Source of the DNA: Mesohalobacter halotolerans
GTDB taxonomy: Bacteria > Bacteroidota > Bacteroidia > Flavobacteriales > Flavobacteriaceae
Assembly (NCBI RefSeq): GCF_006120725.1
Contig: NZ_SWMU01000002.1
Span: 186,001 to 250,000 of the forward strand
Direction: 5' to 3'
DNA length: 64,000 bases
Shown here: positions 44,649-52,935 of the stretch, in pieces
Layout: the number at the start of each line of letters is the position of its first letter
Numbering within the stretch: position 1 is the first letter of the stretch
The notes under the pieces: generated by a model
What the model saw: only the letters and a program-made list of their open reading frames with translations
Databases searched by the model: none
Told to the model about the DNA's origin: nothing
Program-made: the position numbers and the translations under genes

Positions 44649-46844
44649 ATGGAATTAGAACGGTTTCACTACGATAACAAGATCGTAAAAAACTTCATTT
44701 ACGCTACAATTGTATGGGGCGTCGTAGGCATGTCAGTAGGTTTACTGGTGGCCTTTTTGTATTTATTTCCTAACTTAACTGAAGGCATTCCTTGGTTAAG
44801 TTATGGGCGTTTAAGACCACTACATACTAATGCAGTGATTTTTGCATTTGTGGGTAATGCGATTTTTGCGGGCGTCTATTATTCTACACAACGCTTATTA
44901 AAGGCAAGAATGGCAAGTGACTTTTTGAGTAAATTAAATTTTTGGGGCTGGCAAGCTATTATTGTGGCTGCAGCAATTACACTTCCATTGGGGTATACTA
45001 CGTCTAAAGAATATGCTGAATTAGAGTGGCCAATTGATATCATGATTGCCTTGGTTTGGGTAGCTTTTGGTGTAAATTTAATCTGGACCATGATCAAGCG
45101 AAGACAGCGTCACTTATATGTTGCCATTTGGTTTTATATCGCCACATTTGTGACTGTTGCAGTGCTTCATATCTTTAACAGTTTAGCCTTACCAGCAGAT
45201 TTTCTTAAAAGTTATTCTGCTTATGCTGGTGTGCAAGATGCACTTGTGCAATGGTGGTATGGTCATAATGCGGTGGCGTTTTTCCTCACTACGCCGTTTC
45301 TGGGTCTAATGTATTATTTTGTACCTAAAGCTGCTAATCGACCTGTATATTCTTATAAATTATCTATCATACACTTTTGGTCGTTAATTTTTATTTATAT
45401 CTGGGCCGGACCTCACCATTTGTTATATTCTGCTTTGCCCGATTGGGCGCAGAACCTCGGTGTGGTCTTTTCGGTGATGTTAATTATGCCGTCTTGGGGT
45501 GGTATGATAAACGGTCTTTTAACTTTACGTGGCGCTTGGGACAAAGTCCGGCAAGATCCTATTTTGAAATTTATGGTGGTCGCCATTACAGGTTATGGTA
45601 TGGCTACCTTTGAAGGGCCGATGTTATCACTTAAAAACGTCAACGCGATTGCGCATTTTACCGACTGGATTATCGCTCACGTTCACGTTGGCGCGCTAGC
45701 ATGGAATGGCTTTTTGACTTTTGGGATGTTGTACTGGCTCATTCCAAGATTGTATAAAACTAAATTACACTCTATAGGTTTAGCTAATGTTCATTTTTGG
45801 CTTGGAACTCTTGGTATCGTGCTTTATGCCTTACCAATGTATGTTGCTGGATTTGTTCAGGCTTTTATGTGGAAACAATTTAACCCAAGTGGCACTTTAG
45901 TATACGGTAACTTTTTAGAAACGGTCAACGAAATCATGCCAATGTATTGGATGCGTGCTATCGGTGGTAGCTTATATATTGTAGGAGTATTTGTAATGGT
46001 CTATAACGTATGGCGAACGGTAGCTTCTGGTTCTAAAGTTGAAGATGAACTGGCAGAGGCTGCAGCCTTAGTAAAAGTGACTAAACGTCAAAAAACCGAA
46101 GCTTTTCACACTTGGTTAGAACGTAAGCCAGTTAAACTTACTATTCTAGCAACTATTGCGATATTAATTGGTGGTGCGGTGCAAATTATTCCGACCATTA
46201 TGGTAGATTCTAATGTACCTACTATAAGCTCCGTAAAACCCTATACGCCACTTGAGTTAGAAGGACGTGATATCTATATCCGTGAAGGCTGTGTAGGTTG
46301 TCACTCGCAAATGGTTAGGCCATTTAGAAGTGAAGTGGAACGCTATGGCGAATACTCTAAAGGTGGCGAATACGTCTATGACAGACCATTTTTATGGGGA
46401 AGTAAAAGAACAGGACCAGACTTACTTCGTGTAGGGGGTAAGTATAATGACAGCTGGCATTTTAATCACATGTATAATCCGAGTAGCACATCGCCAGGCT
46501 CAATTATGCCAAAATATCCATGGCTAATCACAGATGAATTAGATAAATCTGAAACAGAAGCTAAAATGAAAACTCTCGTCAAACTTGGCGTGCCTTACTC
46601 AGACGAGGAAATCGCCAATGCGCAAGCGGCAATGGACAAGCAAGGACAAAGGATTGAGGAAAGCCTGTATACCGATCCAGATTTTGTCAAAACTTATGAA
46701 GCTGATAAAAAAGCAGCTAAAGCTAGTGGAGAAGAGTTTGTAGAAATGAAAGACCGTGAAATTGTAGCCTTAATTGCTTATTTACAACGTCTTGGTACAG
46801 ATATTAAAAAAGCATCAGACAACGCATCTACTGCTTCTAATTAA
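44649..46844 (+). CDS. ccoNO: Fused cbb3 cytochrome oxidase subunits I and II
   Basis: A 731-residue fusion. The first about 480 residues are the twelve-helix catalytic CcoN subunit: haem b and copper ligands in RPLHTNAVIFAFVGNA, WYGHNAVAFFLTTP and HVHVGALAWNG. After a linker and a further membrane helix near 490 comes the CcoO mono-haem cytochrome c domain with CVGCH at 548-552 and later IMPKYPWL giving the Met ligand. Together they reduce oxygen at low oxygen tension in the inner membrane. The ccoNO fusion is the normal state in Bacteroidota. Confidence 0.96.
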   Translation: MELERFHYDNKIVKNFIYATIVWGVVGMSVGLLVAFLYLFPNLTEGIPWLSYGRLRPLHTNAVIFAFVGNAIFAGVYYSTQRLLKARMASDFLSKLNFWGWQAIIVAAAITLPLGYTTSKEYAELEWPIDIMIALVWVAFGVNLIWTMIKRRQRHLYVAIWFYIATFVTVAVLHIFNSLALPADFLKSYSAYAGVQDALVQWWYGHNAVAFFLTTPFLGLMYYFVPKAANRPVYSYKLSIIHFWSLIFIYIWAGPHHLLYSALPDWAQNLGVVFSVMLIMPSWGGMINGLLTLRGAWDKVRQDPILKFMVVAITGYGMATFEGPMLSLKNVNAIAHFTDWIIAHVHVGALAWNGFLTFGMLYWLIPRLYKTKLHSIGLANVHFWLGTLGIVLYALPMYVAGFVQAFMWKQFNPSGTLVYGNFLETVNEIMPMYWMRAIGGSLYIVGVFVMVYNVWRTVASGSKVEDELAEAAALVKVTKRQKTEAFHTWLERKPVKLTILATIAILIGGAVQIIPTIMVDSNVPTISSVKPYTPLELEGRDIYIREGCVGCHSQMVRPFRSEVERYGEYSKGGEYVYDRPFLWGSKRTGPDLLRVGGKYNDSWHFNHMYNPSSTSPGSIMPKYPWLITDELDKSETEAKMKTLVKLGVPYSDEEIANAQAAMDKQGQRIEESLYTDPDFVKTYEADKKAAKASGEEFVEMKDREIVALIAYLQRLGTDIKKASDNASTASN

Positions 46845-46861
46845 CATAAAATCTTGTAAAA

Positions 46862-47047
46862 ATGAAATTTGCTAAACAATATTTAGAAAGTATAGACGGG
46901 GTTGAAATTTACCCTATCATCACCTTGCTCATTTTCTTTAGCTTCTTTGTAGTGTTGTTTTGGTGGGTGTTTACCACATCCAAACAACAAAGTAAAGCCA
47001 TGAGCGAGATGCCTTTAGAAACCAATCCAAAAGACAACAACCAATGA
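46862..47047 (+). CDS. ccoQ: cbb3 oxidase small subunit CcoQ
   Basis: A 61-residue protein with one membrane helix (IITLLIFFSFFVVLFWWVF) and a hydrophilic tail, in the expected place between ccoNO and ccoP. Its stop overlaps the ccoP start by four bases. It is named from size and position. Confidence 0.82.
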   Translation: MKFAKQYLESIDGVEIYPIITLLIFFSFFVVLFWWVFTTSKQQSKAMSEMPLETNPKDNNQ

Positions 47048-47934
47048 GAACAACTGCATCATATTTAAGAGTTATAGCACTTGTAGTTATAGCTATCATC
47101 GGAACCGAGTATTTTACCGATTTACCAAAAGGGGAATACGCTATTTTTGAAAAGCCATTTGCTGCACTATTTGTATTTATGGTTTTAATTGTCGCAATTG
47201 CTATTGAAGTTACTGTGGCTGCATTACATAAGATTTTGTATTTGTCTTTATCTGAAGACAAAAAAGAAGCTTTTGATAAAGCTCAAGCTAAAAAGTCAAC
47301 GTATTTCTCAAGACAAGTAGAACGCTTAATGCAAGCGATGACAAAAAGTAAAAAGATTGAAGAAGAGCACGAAATAGAACTTGACCATAACTATGACGGG
47401 ATTCGTGAGTTAGACAACCGCTTACCGCCATGGTGGGTTTACAGTTTTTATCTCACCATTATTTTTGCCGCAGTTTATTTAGTCCGCTTTCACATTTTTA
47501 ATGATTACGATCAAGAAGAAGAATACTTAACAGAAGTAGCAGAGGCTGAAGTTGCTATTGAAGAATGGAAAGAAAATGCCAAAGATTTTGTCAATGCTGA
47601 AAATGTCACCATGCTTGAAGATGAAGCGCGACTTCAAAATGGAGAACAAATTTATGTTCAAAACTGTGTGGCTTGTCACAAAGTTGATGGCGGTGGCGGA
47701 ATAGGTCCAAACCTTACAGATGAACACTGGATACTTGGTGGAGGAATAAAAAATGTATTCAGAACTATTAGTGAAGGTGGTCGATCTGGTAAAGGGATGG
47801 TGGCGTGGAAGAATAACCTTTCACCTGCAGAAATGCATGAAGTGGCAAGTTATGTGATGACCTTTCAAGGAACCACGCCATCAGACCCTAAAGAACCACA
47901 AGGCGAAATTTGGAAACCAGAAAATGAAGAATAA
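47044..47934 (+). CDS. ccoP: cbb3 oxidase cytochrome c subunit CcoP
   Basis: A 296-residue protein. Two membrane helices near the N-terminus (about 10-65) and one near 125-145 (WWVYSFYLTIIFAAVYLV) anchor a cytochrome c domain with CVACH at 208-212 and the later GMVAWKNNLS Met ligand. Only one CxxCH motif is visible, while proteobacterial CcoP carries two. It passes electrons to the CcoO haem. Confidence 0.93.
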   Translation: MRTTASYLRVIALVVIAIIGTEYFTDLPKGEYAIFEKPFAALFVFMVLIVAIAIEVTVAALHKILYLSLSEDKKEAFDKAQAKKSTYFSRQVERLMQAMTKSKKIEEEHEIELDHNYDGIRELDNRLPPWWVYSFYLTIIFAAVYLVRFHIFNDYDQEEEYLTEVAEAEVAIEEWKENAKDFVNAENVTMLEDEARLQNGEQIYVQNCVACHKVDGGGGIGPNLTDEHWILGGGIKNVFRTISEGGRSGKGMVAWKNNLSPAEMHEVASYVMTFQGTTPSDPKEPQGEIWKPENEE

Positions 47935-47952
47935 TTGAATTAGAGATTTATC

Positions 47953-49362
47953 ATGGCTGAGAAGAATTTTAGAGATAGTATAGGCACGATTAATGAAGAA
48001 GGAAAGCGCGAATGGGTTTACCCCAAAAAACCTAATGGCCTATTTTATAAATATCGCAAATGGGTAAGTTATGCCTTATTACTTTTTTTGTTTGCCTCAC
48101 CATTTATTAAAATTAATGGCAATCAGTTTTTACTTTTTAATGTTTTAGAGCGTAAGTTTAATATTTTTGGTTTTCCGTTTTGGCCTCAAGATTTTTATTT
48201 AGTGGTCATCTCAATGATCATTGGAGTGGTCTTTATCACTTTATTTACAGTGGCCTTTGGACGTATATTTTGTGGTTGGATTTGTCCTCAGACTATTTTT
48301 TTAGAAATGGTGTTCAGACGTATCGAATACGCTATTGAAGGCGATCGCGGTAAACAAATCCGCTTAGACAAAATGCCATGGAACAAAGAAAAAATCATTA
48401 AAAAGAGCAGCAAGTGGTTGATTTTTTATGTCATTTCATTTTTAATAGCCAATATTTTTCTGGCTTATCTTATTGGGAGCGATGAATTATTAAAATATGT
48501 TTCAGAAGGTCCGCAAGCACACCTGGGAACTTTTATTCCTTTAATCATTTTCTCATTTGTGTTTTACTTTATTTTTGCATGGTTTCGCGAACAAGTTTGT
48601 GTCATCGCTTGTCCTTACGGACGATTGCAAGGCGTTTTGCTCGACAATAAGTCTATCGTTGTGGCTTATGACCACAAACGTGGAGAATCTAAAAATGGAC
48701 GTAAAAAATTTAGAAAAAATGAAGATAGAGCAGCTCTAGGTTATGGAGATTGTATTGATTGCCATCAATGCGTGCATGTATGTCCAACAGGAATTGACAT
48801 TAGAAATGGTACTCAACTGGAATGTGTCAACTGCACTGCTTGTATTGACGCCTGTGATGAAATTATGGAAAAGGTAGATTTGCCTAAAGGCTTGATACGC
48901 TATGCCAGTGAAGATAACATTACAAAAAAAGCAAAATTTCAATTTACACCAAGATTAAAAGCTTATACGGGAGTGCTCACTATCCTTGTGGGGTTATTAA
49001 TTGGTTTATTGTTTATCAGAAGTAATATTGAAGCCGATATTTTAAGACTACCTGGTCAACTCTACGAAACGACTGCTGATGGTAATTTGAGTAATGTTTA
49101 CACGTATAAATTAGTCAATAAAACGACAAATTCTATGGATAGCATAAACTTTAAATTGCTTTCCCATCAAGGCAAAATCAAGTTGGTCAAAGGTGAATAC
49201 TTTAAAGTTCAAGAAGCGGGCTTATCTGAAGGTACCTTGTTTATTGAAATTCCACAAGCAGAAATTAAAGGTGAAGAAAACACATTAAAAATAGGCGTTT
49301 ACAAGGGAAATGAATTGCTTGAAAAAACCAGCACAAACTTTATGGGACCACGGTCTTTTTAA
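47953..49362 (+). CDS. ccoG: Cytochrome c oxidase accessory protein CcoG
   Basis: A 469-residue membrane protein. Several helices alternate with iron-sulfur binding cysteines: CGWICPQTIF near 100, CVIACPYGRL near 218, and a ferredoxin-like pair of clusters in CIDCHQCVHVCPTG and CVNCTACIDAC near 270-300. A C-terminal immunoglobulin-like domain follows the last helix. CcoG (FixG/RdxA) is thought to reduce copper for cbb3 assembly. It is in the normal position after ccoP. Confidence 0.94.
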   Translation: MAEKNFRDSIGTINEEGKREWVYPKKPNGLFYKYRKWVSYALLLFLFASPFIKINGNQFLLFNVLERKFNIFGFPFWPQDFYLVVISMIIGVVFITLFTVAFGRIFCGWICPQTIFLEMVFRRIEYAIEGDRGKQIRLDKMPWNKEKIIKKSSKWLIFYVISFLIANIFLAYLIGSDELLKYVSEGPQAHLGTFIPLIIFSFVFYFIFAWFREQVCVIACPYGRLQGVLLDNKSIVVAYDHKRGESKNGRKKFRKNEDRAALGYGDCIDCHQCVHVCPTGIDIRNGTQLECVNCTACIDACDEIMEKVDLPKGLIRYASEDNITKKAKFQFTPRLKAYTGVLTILVGLLIGLLFIRSNIEADILRLPGQLYETTADGNLSNVYTYKLVNKTTNSMDSINFKLLSHQGKIKLVKGEYFKVQEAGLSEGTLFIEIPQAEIKGEENTLKIGVYKGNELLEKTSTNFMGPRSF

Positions 49363-49377
49363 TAAAAAACAAAAAAT

Positions 49378-49824
49378 ATGAAACTGAATTGGGGAACATC
49401 TATCGTTATTGCAATGACGTTATTTATAGGCTTTATCATGTATATGGTGATTACCATGACCACGCAAAAAGCCTATGACCATGACTTAGTTGTCGAAGAA
49501 TACTACAAAAAAGAGATGACGCTTAACGACAAGCTACAAAAGATTGAAAATGGCAAGTTATATGCTACAGATATTAAATTTAATGCGAATCCTAATGGGT
49601 TATTATTGAGTTTTCCTGAGGAATTAAAAAGTTTAAGTGAAGCCAACATTTTTGCTTATCGCGCTTCTGATAAAGCATTAGATTTTAATAGTTCAATCAC
49701 ATTAAACAGTCAAGGTGAAGCTTTGGTCAATAGGCCATTAGCAAGAGGTTTGTGGGAGTTTACGTTGGCTTTTACTTATCAAGATAAAGATTATCTGATC
49801 ACAAAATCTGCAAATATTCAATAA
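49378..49824 (+). CDS. ccoH: FixH/CcoH-family protein
   Basis: A 148-residue protein with one N-terminal membrane helix (SIVIAMTLFIGFIMYMVITM), the QKAYDHDLVVEEYYKKE segment typical of FixH, and a small beta-rich extracytoplasmic domain. It supports cbb3 oxidase assembly. Its stop codon overlaps the next start (TAATG). Confidence 0.9.
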   Translation: MKLNWGTSIVIAMTLFIGFIMYMVITMTTQKAYDHDLVVEEYYKKEMTLNDKLQKIENGKLYATDIKFNANPNGLLLSFPEELKSLSEANIFAYRASDKALDFNSSITLNSQGEALVNRPLARGLWEFTLAFTYQDKDYLITKSANIQ

Positions 49825-50531
49825 TGTTGTGGTCAGCATTCATATTAGGATTGGTTGGGAGTTTGCATTGCGTAGGCATGTGTGGACCAATTGCCTTTAT
49901 GTTGCCTGTAAGCCATCATCAACCTTTAAAAAAAGGCGTTCAAATCAGTTTATACCACCTTGGTCGAATTTTAGCTTATGCTATTATTGGGTTAGTCTTT
50001 GGACTTGTTGGTCAGGGCTTTATGGCATTTGGTTACCAACAGCATATCTCCATAGCAGTTGGCATTTTGATGATAATTTTAGTTTTAATACCACAATCCT
50101 ATATTAAACCTTTAGGGGTTTTTAGACCATTTTTTAGATTTATCAATGGCATTAAATCCGAGTTGGGTAAAGCCCTTCATAAAAAATCATACGATACTTT
50201 TTTCAGTCTGGGTTTTCTCAATGGTTTTCTGCCCTGCGGCTTGGTTTATATGGCTGTTGTAGGTGCTTTTGCTACACAAGGTTTTAGTGGAAGTATAATG
50301 TATATGGTGTTGTTTGGACTCGGAACCGTGCCTATGATGACTACAGTGGTTTATGCGCAGTCTTTTATTAAAAAACATTTTAAATTCAACTACAAAAAAC
50401 TTATCCCCGTTGCTGTGATTATTGTCGGTTTATTATTTATACTTCGCGGCATGGGTTTAGGTATCAAATATATATCGCCTAAGCTTTCCCCACCAACAGA
50501 ACAGGTTGAAGCTGCAATACAGTGCCACTAA
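49824..50531 (+). CDS. SafE/TauE-like membrane protein of the cbb3 operon
   Basis: A 235-residue protein with about six membrane helices. It contains GLVGSLHCVGMCGPIAFMLP, the N-terminal signature of the urease-accessory UreH/SafE branch, with a CxxxC pair, and a later repeat GFLNGFLPCGLVYMAV. Proteins of this type next to ccoH are thought to take part in copper supply to cbb3 oxidase. It is the last gene of the operon. Confidence 0.85.
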   Translation: MLWSAFILGLVGSLHCVGMCGPIAFMLPVSHHQPLKKGVQISLYHLGRILAYAIIGLVFGLVGQGFMAFGYQQHISIAVGILMIILVLIPQSYIKPLGVFRPFFRFINGIKSELGKALHKKSYDTFFSLGFLNGFLPCGLVYMAVVGAFATQGFSGSIMYMVLFGLGTVPMMTTVVYAQSFIKKHFKFNYKKLIPVAVIIVGLLFILRGMGLGIKYISPKLSPPTEQVEAAIQCH

Positions 50532-50816
50532 CTATTGCCCCAAAACCGTTTCAATGGCTTCAGCCAATTCAAAGTCCTTTTCTGTAACACCGTCAGCATC
50601 ATGAGTTGACAATGAAACATTGACGGTGTTGTAGGTGTTTGACCATGTGGGGTGATGTTGAAGGCGTTCTGCTTCAAAAGCAATGCGTGTCATGGCTGTA
50701 AATGCATTTTTAAAATCTTCAAACTCAAAACTAATATGTATGGCATTGTCATCATAAGACCAGTTTGGGAAATGTTTTAATTGTTTTTCGATTTGTTCTT
50801 TGTTTAATTTTTTCAT
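50532..50816 (-). CDS. phhB: Pterin-4a-carbinolamine dehydratase
   Basis: A 94-residue protein, the full length of the PCD/DCoH family. The catalytic motif is present as LQHHPTWSNTYNTVNVSL, the histidines being H53-H54 or close to it, with SFEFEDFKNAFTAMTRIAF before it. It recycles the tetrahydrobiopterin-like cofactor of phenylalanine hydroxylase; a hydroxylase gene is not in the window. It is convergent with the cbb3 operon; the stop codons are adjacent. Confidence 0.92.
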   Translation of the reverse strand: MKKLNKEQIEKQLKHFPNWSYDDNAIHISFEFEDFKNAFTAMTRIAFEAERLQHHPTWSNTYNTVNVSLSTHDADGVTEKDFELAEAIETVLGQ

Positions 50817-50858
50817 GATATTTTTATTAGATTATTAAATTGACTTGAAATATTAAAT

Positions 50859-50910
50859 AGACCTCACAAGTCTTCCTCCTAAGGCGGACAGGCTGAGACC
50901 TGTAAGGTCT
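50859..50910. repeat. Palindromic repeat with a second hairpin inside it
   Basis: Outer arms AGACCT (50859-50864) and AGGTCT (50905-50910), extended by CACAAGTCTT-like and GAGACCTGTA-like flanks, enclose CCTCCTAAGGCGGACAGG. The inner part can itself pair (CCTcCT/AGGcGG type). It lies between phhB and the aldehyde dehydrogenase gene, downstream of the latter, and could act as a terminator. Confidence 0.6.
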
Positions 50911-50919
50911 TGATTAGAT

Positions 50920-52275
50920 TTATTGAATATACACTGTTTTAATATTAGCAAATTCTAAAATGCCCTCTCGTCCTAATTCGCGACCGTATCCTGAATGTTT
51001 TGTGCCGCCAAAAGGCAAACGCGGGTCACTTTTAACTAAAGAATTAACAAATACAGCACCGTCTTCAATTTGTGAAATAAGGCGTTGATATTTGGACTTA
51101 TTTTCTGTAAACAGACTCACACCGAGTCCATATTTGGACGTATTGATCAATTTAACGGCTTCTTCTTCATCTTTAAATGCTGTGACAGCCAACACCGGAC
51201 CGAAGGTTTCTTCTTTAAAAATCGGCATATCAGGTGTTACATTTTCAACTAAAGTTGGTTCAAAATAGGTTTTGTCTTGTTGTCCGCCATGGCTGATTGT
51301 TGCCCCCATCTTAACGGATTTATCCAATTGAGACTTGAGTGCTTCAGCTAAATCTTCACGCGCCATAACGCTGATATCGGAATTATTATCAAATGGATTA
51401 CCAATGTTAAGCTGTTGTATTTCAGCTTTTATTTTTTCCATAAATTCATCGTAAACAGAATTGTGAACCAAAAGCCGTTTACCGGCAATACAACTTTGTC
51501 CGGTGTTTTGAAAACGCGCTTTAACACATATTTCAGCTGTTTTTTCTAAATCGGCATCCTCAAAAACTACTAAAGCATTACTACCACCGAGTTCTAAAAC
51601 TGATTTTTTAATCGCCTTCCCGGCTTGGCTGGCGACAATACTGCCGGCTTTAGTGCTGCCGGTAAGCGTTACAGCTTTAATCAATTTGTGGTTGATGATT
51701 GATTCAATTTGTTCAACTTTAACGATAATATGCCCAACAGAATGCGGTTTAAAACCAGCGTCTTCAACCAAACCTTGAATCATTTCACCACAACCGAGTG
51801 TATTAGGAGCGTGTTTAATTAAAATGCTGTTACCTAACATCAAGTTTGGTGCAATAACCCTAAAGACCTGCCAAAACGGATAATTCCACGGCATGATGGC
51901 CAGAATTACACCAAGCGGTTCATAGTTGATATAAGATGATTTGTCATCGGTTTTGACAATTTTGGATTCTAAAAATTGAGGGGCATTATCTGCATAAAAC
52001 GCACAAACCCAGGCGCATTTTTCAATTTCTCCCTTAGCTTGTGAAAAGGGTTTGCCCATTTCTAAGCTGATTTGTTTGGCGTATTTTGAAGAGTTGTCTC
52101 TTAATAATTTGGCGAGACGTTGCATTTTTTCAACACGCGAAGAAGGCTTAAAGGTTTTAAACTTCTGAAAAACTTTATCAGCAGCTGAAATTTTTTCCTC
52201 AAGCTCAGTTGAACCCGAGGTTTTGTAAAGCTTTAAATCTTGATGAGTATATGGATTTCGGGTTTGCAATCCCAT
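50920..52275 (-). CDS. NAD(P)-dependent aldehyde dehydrogenase, succinate-semialdehyde type
   Basis: A 451-residue aldehyde dehydrogenase. NAD-binding and catalytic parts are ILAIMPWNYPFWQ near 125, the GSTKAGSIVA turn near 203, the general base Glu in VLELGGSNALVV near 225 and the catalytic Cys in RFQNTGQSCIAGKR near 260. The C-terminal segment PFGGTKHSGYGRELG is typical of succinate-semialdehyde dehydrogenases of the Sad/GabD group. It is somewhat short, lacking the usual N-terminal extension, as is normal for that group. The true substrate is not proven. Confidence 0.88.
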   Translation of the reverse strand: MGLQTRNPYTHQDLKLYKTSGSTELEEKISAADKVFQKFKTFKPSSRVEKMQRLAKLLRDNSSKYAKQISLEMGKPFSQAKGEIEKCAWVCAFYADNAPQFLESKIVKTDDKSSYINYEPLGVILAIMPWNYPFWQVFRVIAPNLMLGNSILIKHAPNTLGCGEMIQGLVEDAGFKPHSVGHIIVKVEQIESIINHKLIKAVTLTGSTKAGSIVASQAGKAIKKSVLELGGSNALVVFEDADLEKTAEICVKARFQNTGQSCIAGKRLLVHNSVYDEFMEKIKAEIQQLNIGNPFDNNSDISVMAREDLAEALKSQLDKSVKMGATISHGGQQDKTYFEPTLVENVTPDMPIFKEETFGPVLAVTAFKDEEEAVKLINTSKYGLGVSLFTENKSKYQRLISQIEDGAVFVNSLVKSDPRLPFGGTKHSGYGRELGREGILEFANIKTVYIQ

Positions 52276-52324
52276 TTTATTTTTAATTCAAATATAAATG
52301 TTTTCACTGCCAAAACTTATAAAA

Positions 52325-52789
52325 TTATGTCAAAGAAATTGCTGTGCTGTATTTTACAGTATTGATGTTAAAAGCACTTTGAGTGCTACTGATAAAAGGA
52401 ATAGAGGTGAGTTTTTCTACCATAAATTGCCGGTATGCCTTGATGTTTTTAACATTGATTTTGAGTAAATAATCATATTCACCGCTAATGTGATAGCATT
52501 CGGTGATTTCATCCAGGGTTAAGATGTCTTTTTCAAAATGTTCCAAACTTTTTCTGGTATGGTTGACCAACTTGACCATACAAAAGGCTGTGAAAGCTTT
52601 ATCGACTTTTTCTAAATCGCATAGGGCGACATAAGACGTAATGAGTTTTTCGCGTTCTAATCGTTTTATCCGCTCATAAACAGCGGTTTGGGAGAGTTTG
52701 ATTTTAGCAGCAATCTGCTTTGTGGTTTGGCTGGCATCTTCTTGTAAGAGCTTTAATATCTGTTTGTCTCTCTCATCTATTTTTATCAT
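52325..52789 (-). CDS. Lrp/AsnC-family transcription regulator
   Basis: A 154-residue protein with an N-terminal helix-turn-helix (ILKLLQEDASQTTKQIAAKI, then LSQTAVYERIKRLE) and a C-terminal RAM domain with the ligand-binding loop ECYHISGEYDYLLKI. It is divergent from the methionine gamma-lyase-like gene at 52936, so it likely regulates that gene in response to an amino acid such as methionine or leucine. Binding at the 147-bp intergenic region is expected but no clear operator was seen. Confidence 0.93.
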   Translation of the reverse strand: MIKIDERDKQILKLLQEDASQTTKQIAAKIKLSQTAVYERIKRLEREKLITSYVALCDLEKVDKAFTAFCMVKLVNHTRKSLEHFEKDILTLDEITECYHISGEYDYLLKINVKNIKAYRQFMVEKLTSIPFISSTQSAFNINTVKYSTAISLT

Positions 52790-52888
52790 GATAAATTATT
52801 CGAAAAATGTCTTTTCGTGCTAAATTATAAATATATATTCTATATAAAATAAAAATATAGATAAAAGATCTAAATTTAAAGTAATAGG

Positions 52889-52919
52889 TTGTAAATATAT
52901 TTAAAGTAATATAAATTTG
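52889..52919 (+). promoter_or_regulatory. Promoter of the methionine gamma-lyase-like gene
   Basis: TTG at 52889-52891 and TAAATTTG at 52912-52919 (20-base gap) match the Bacteroidota consensus, 17 bases before ATG 52936. Confidence 0.55.
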
Positions 52920-52935
52920 ATGTAAAATACAAATC

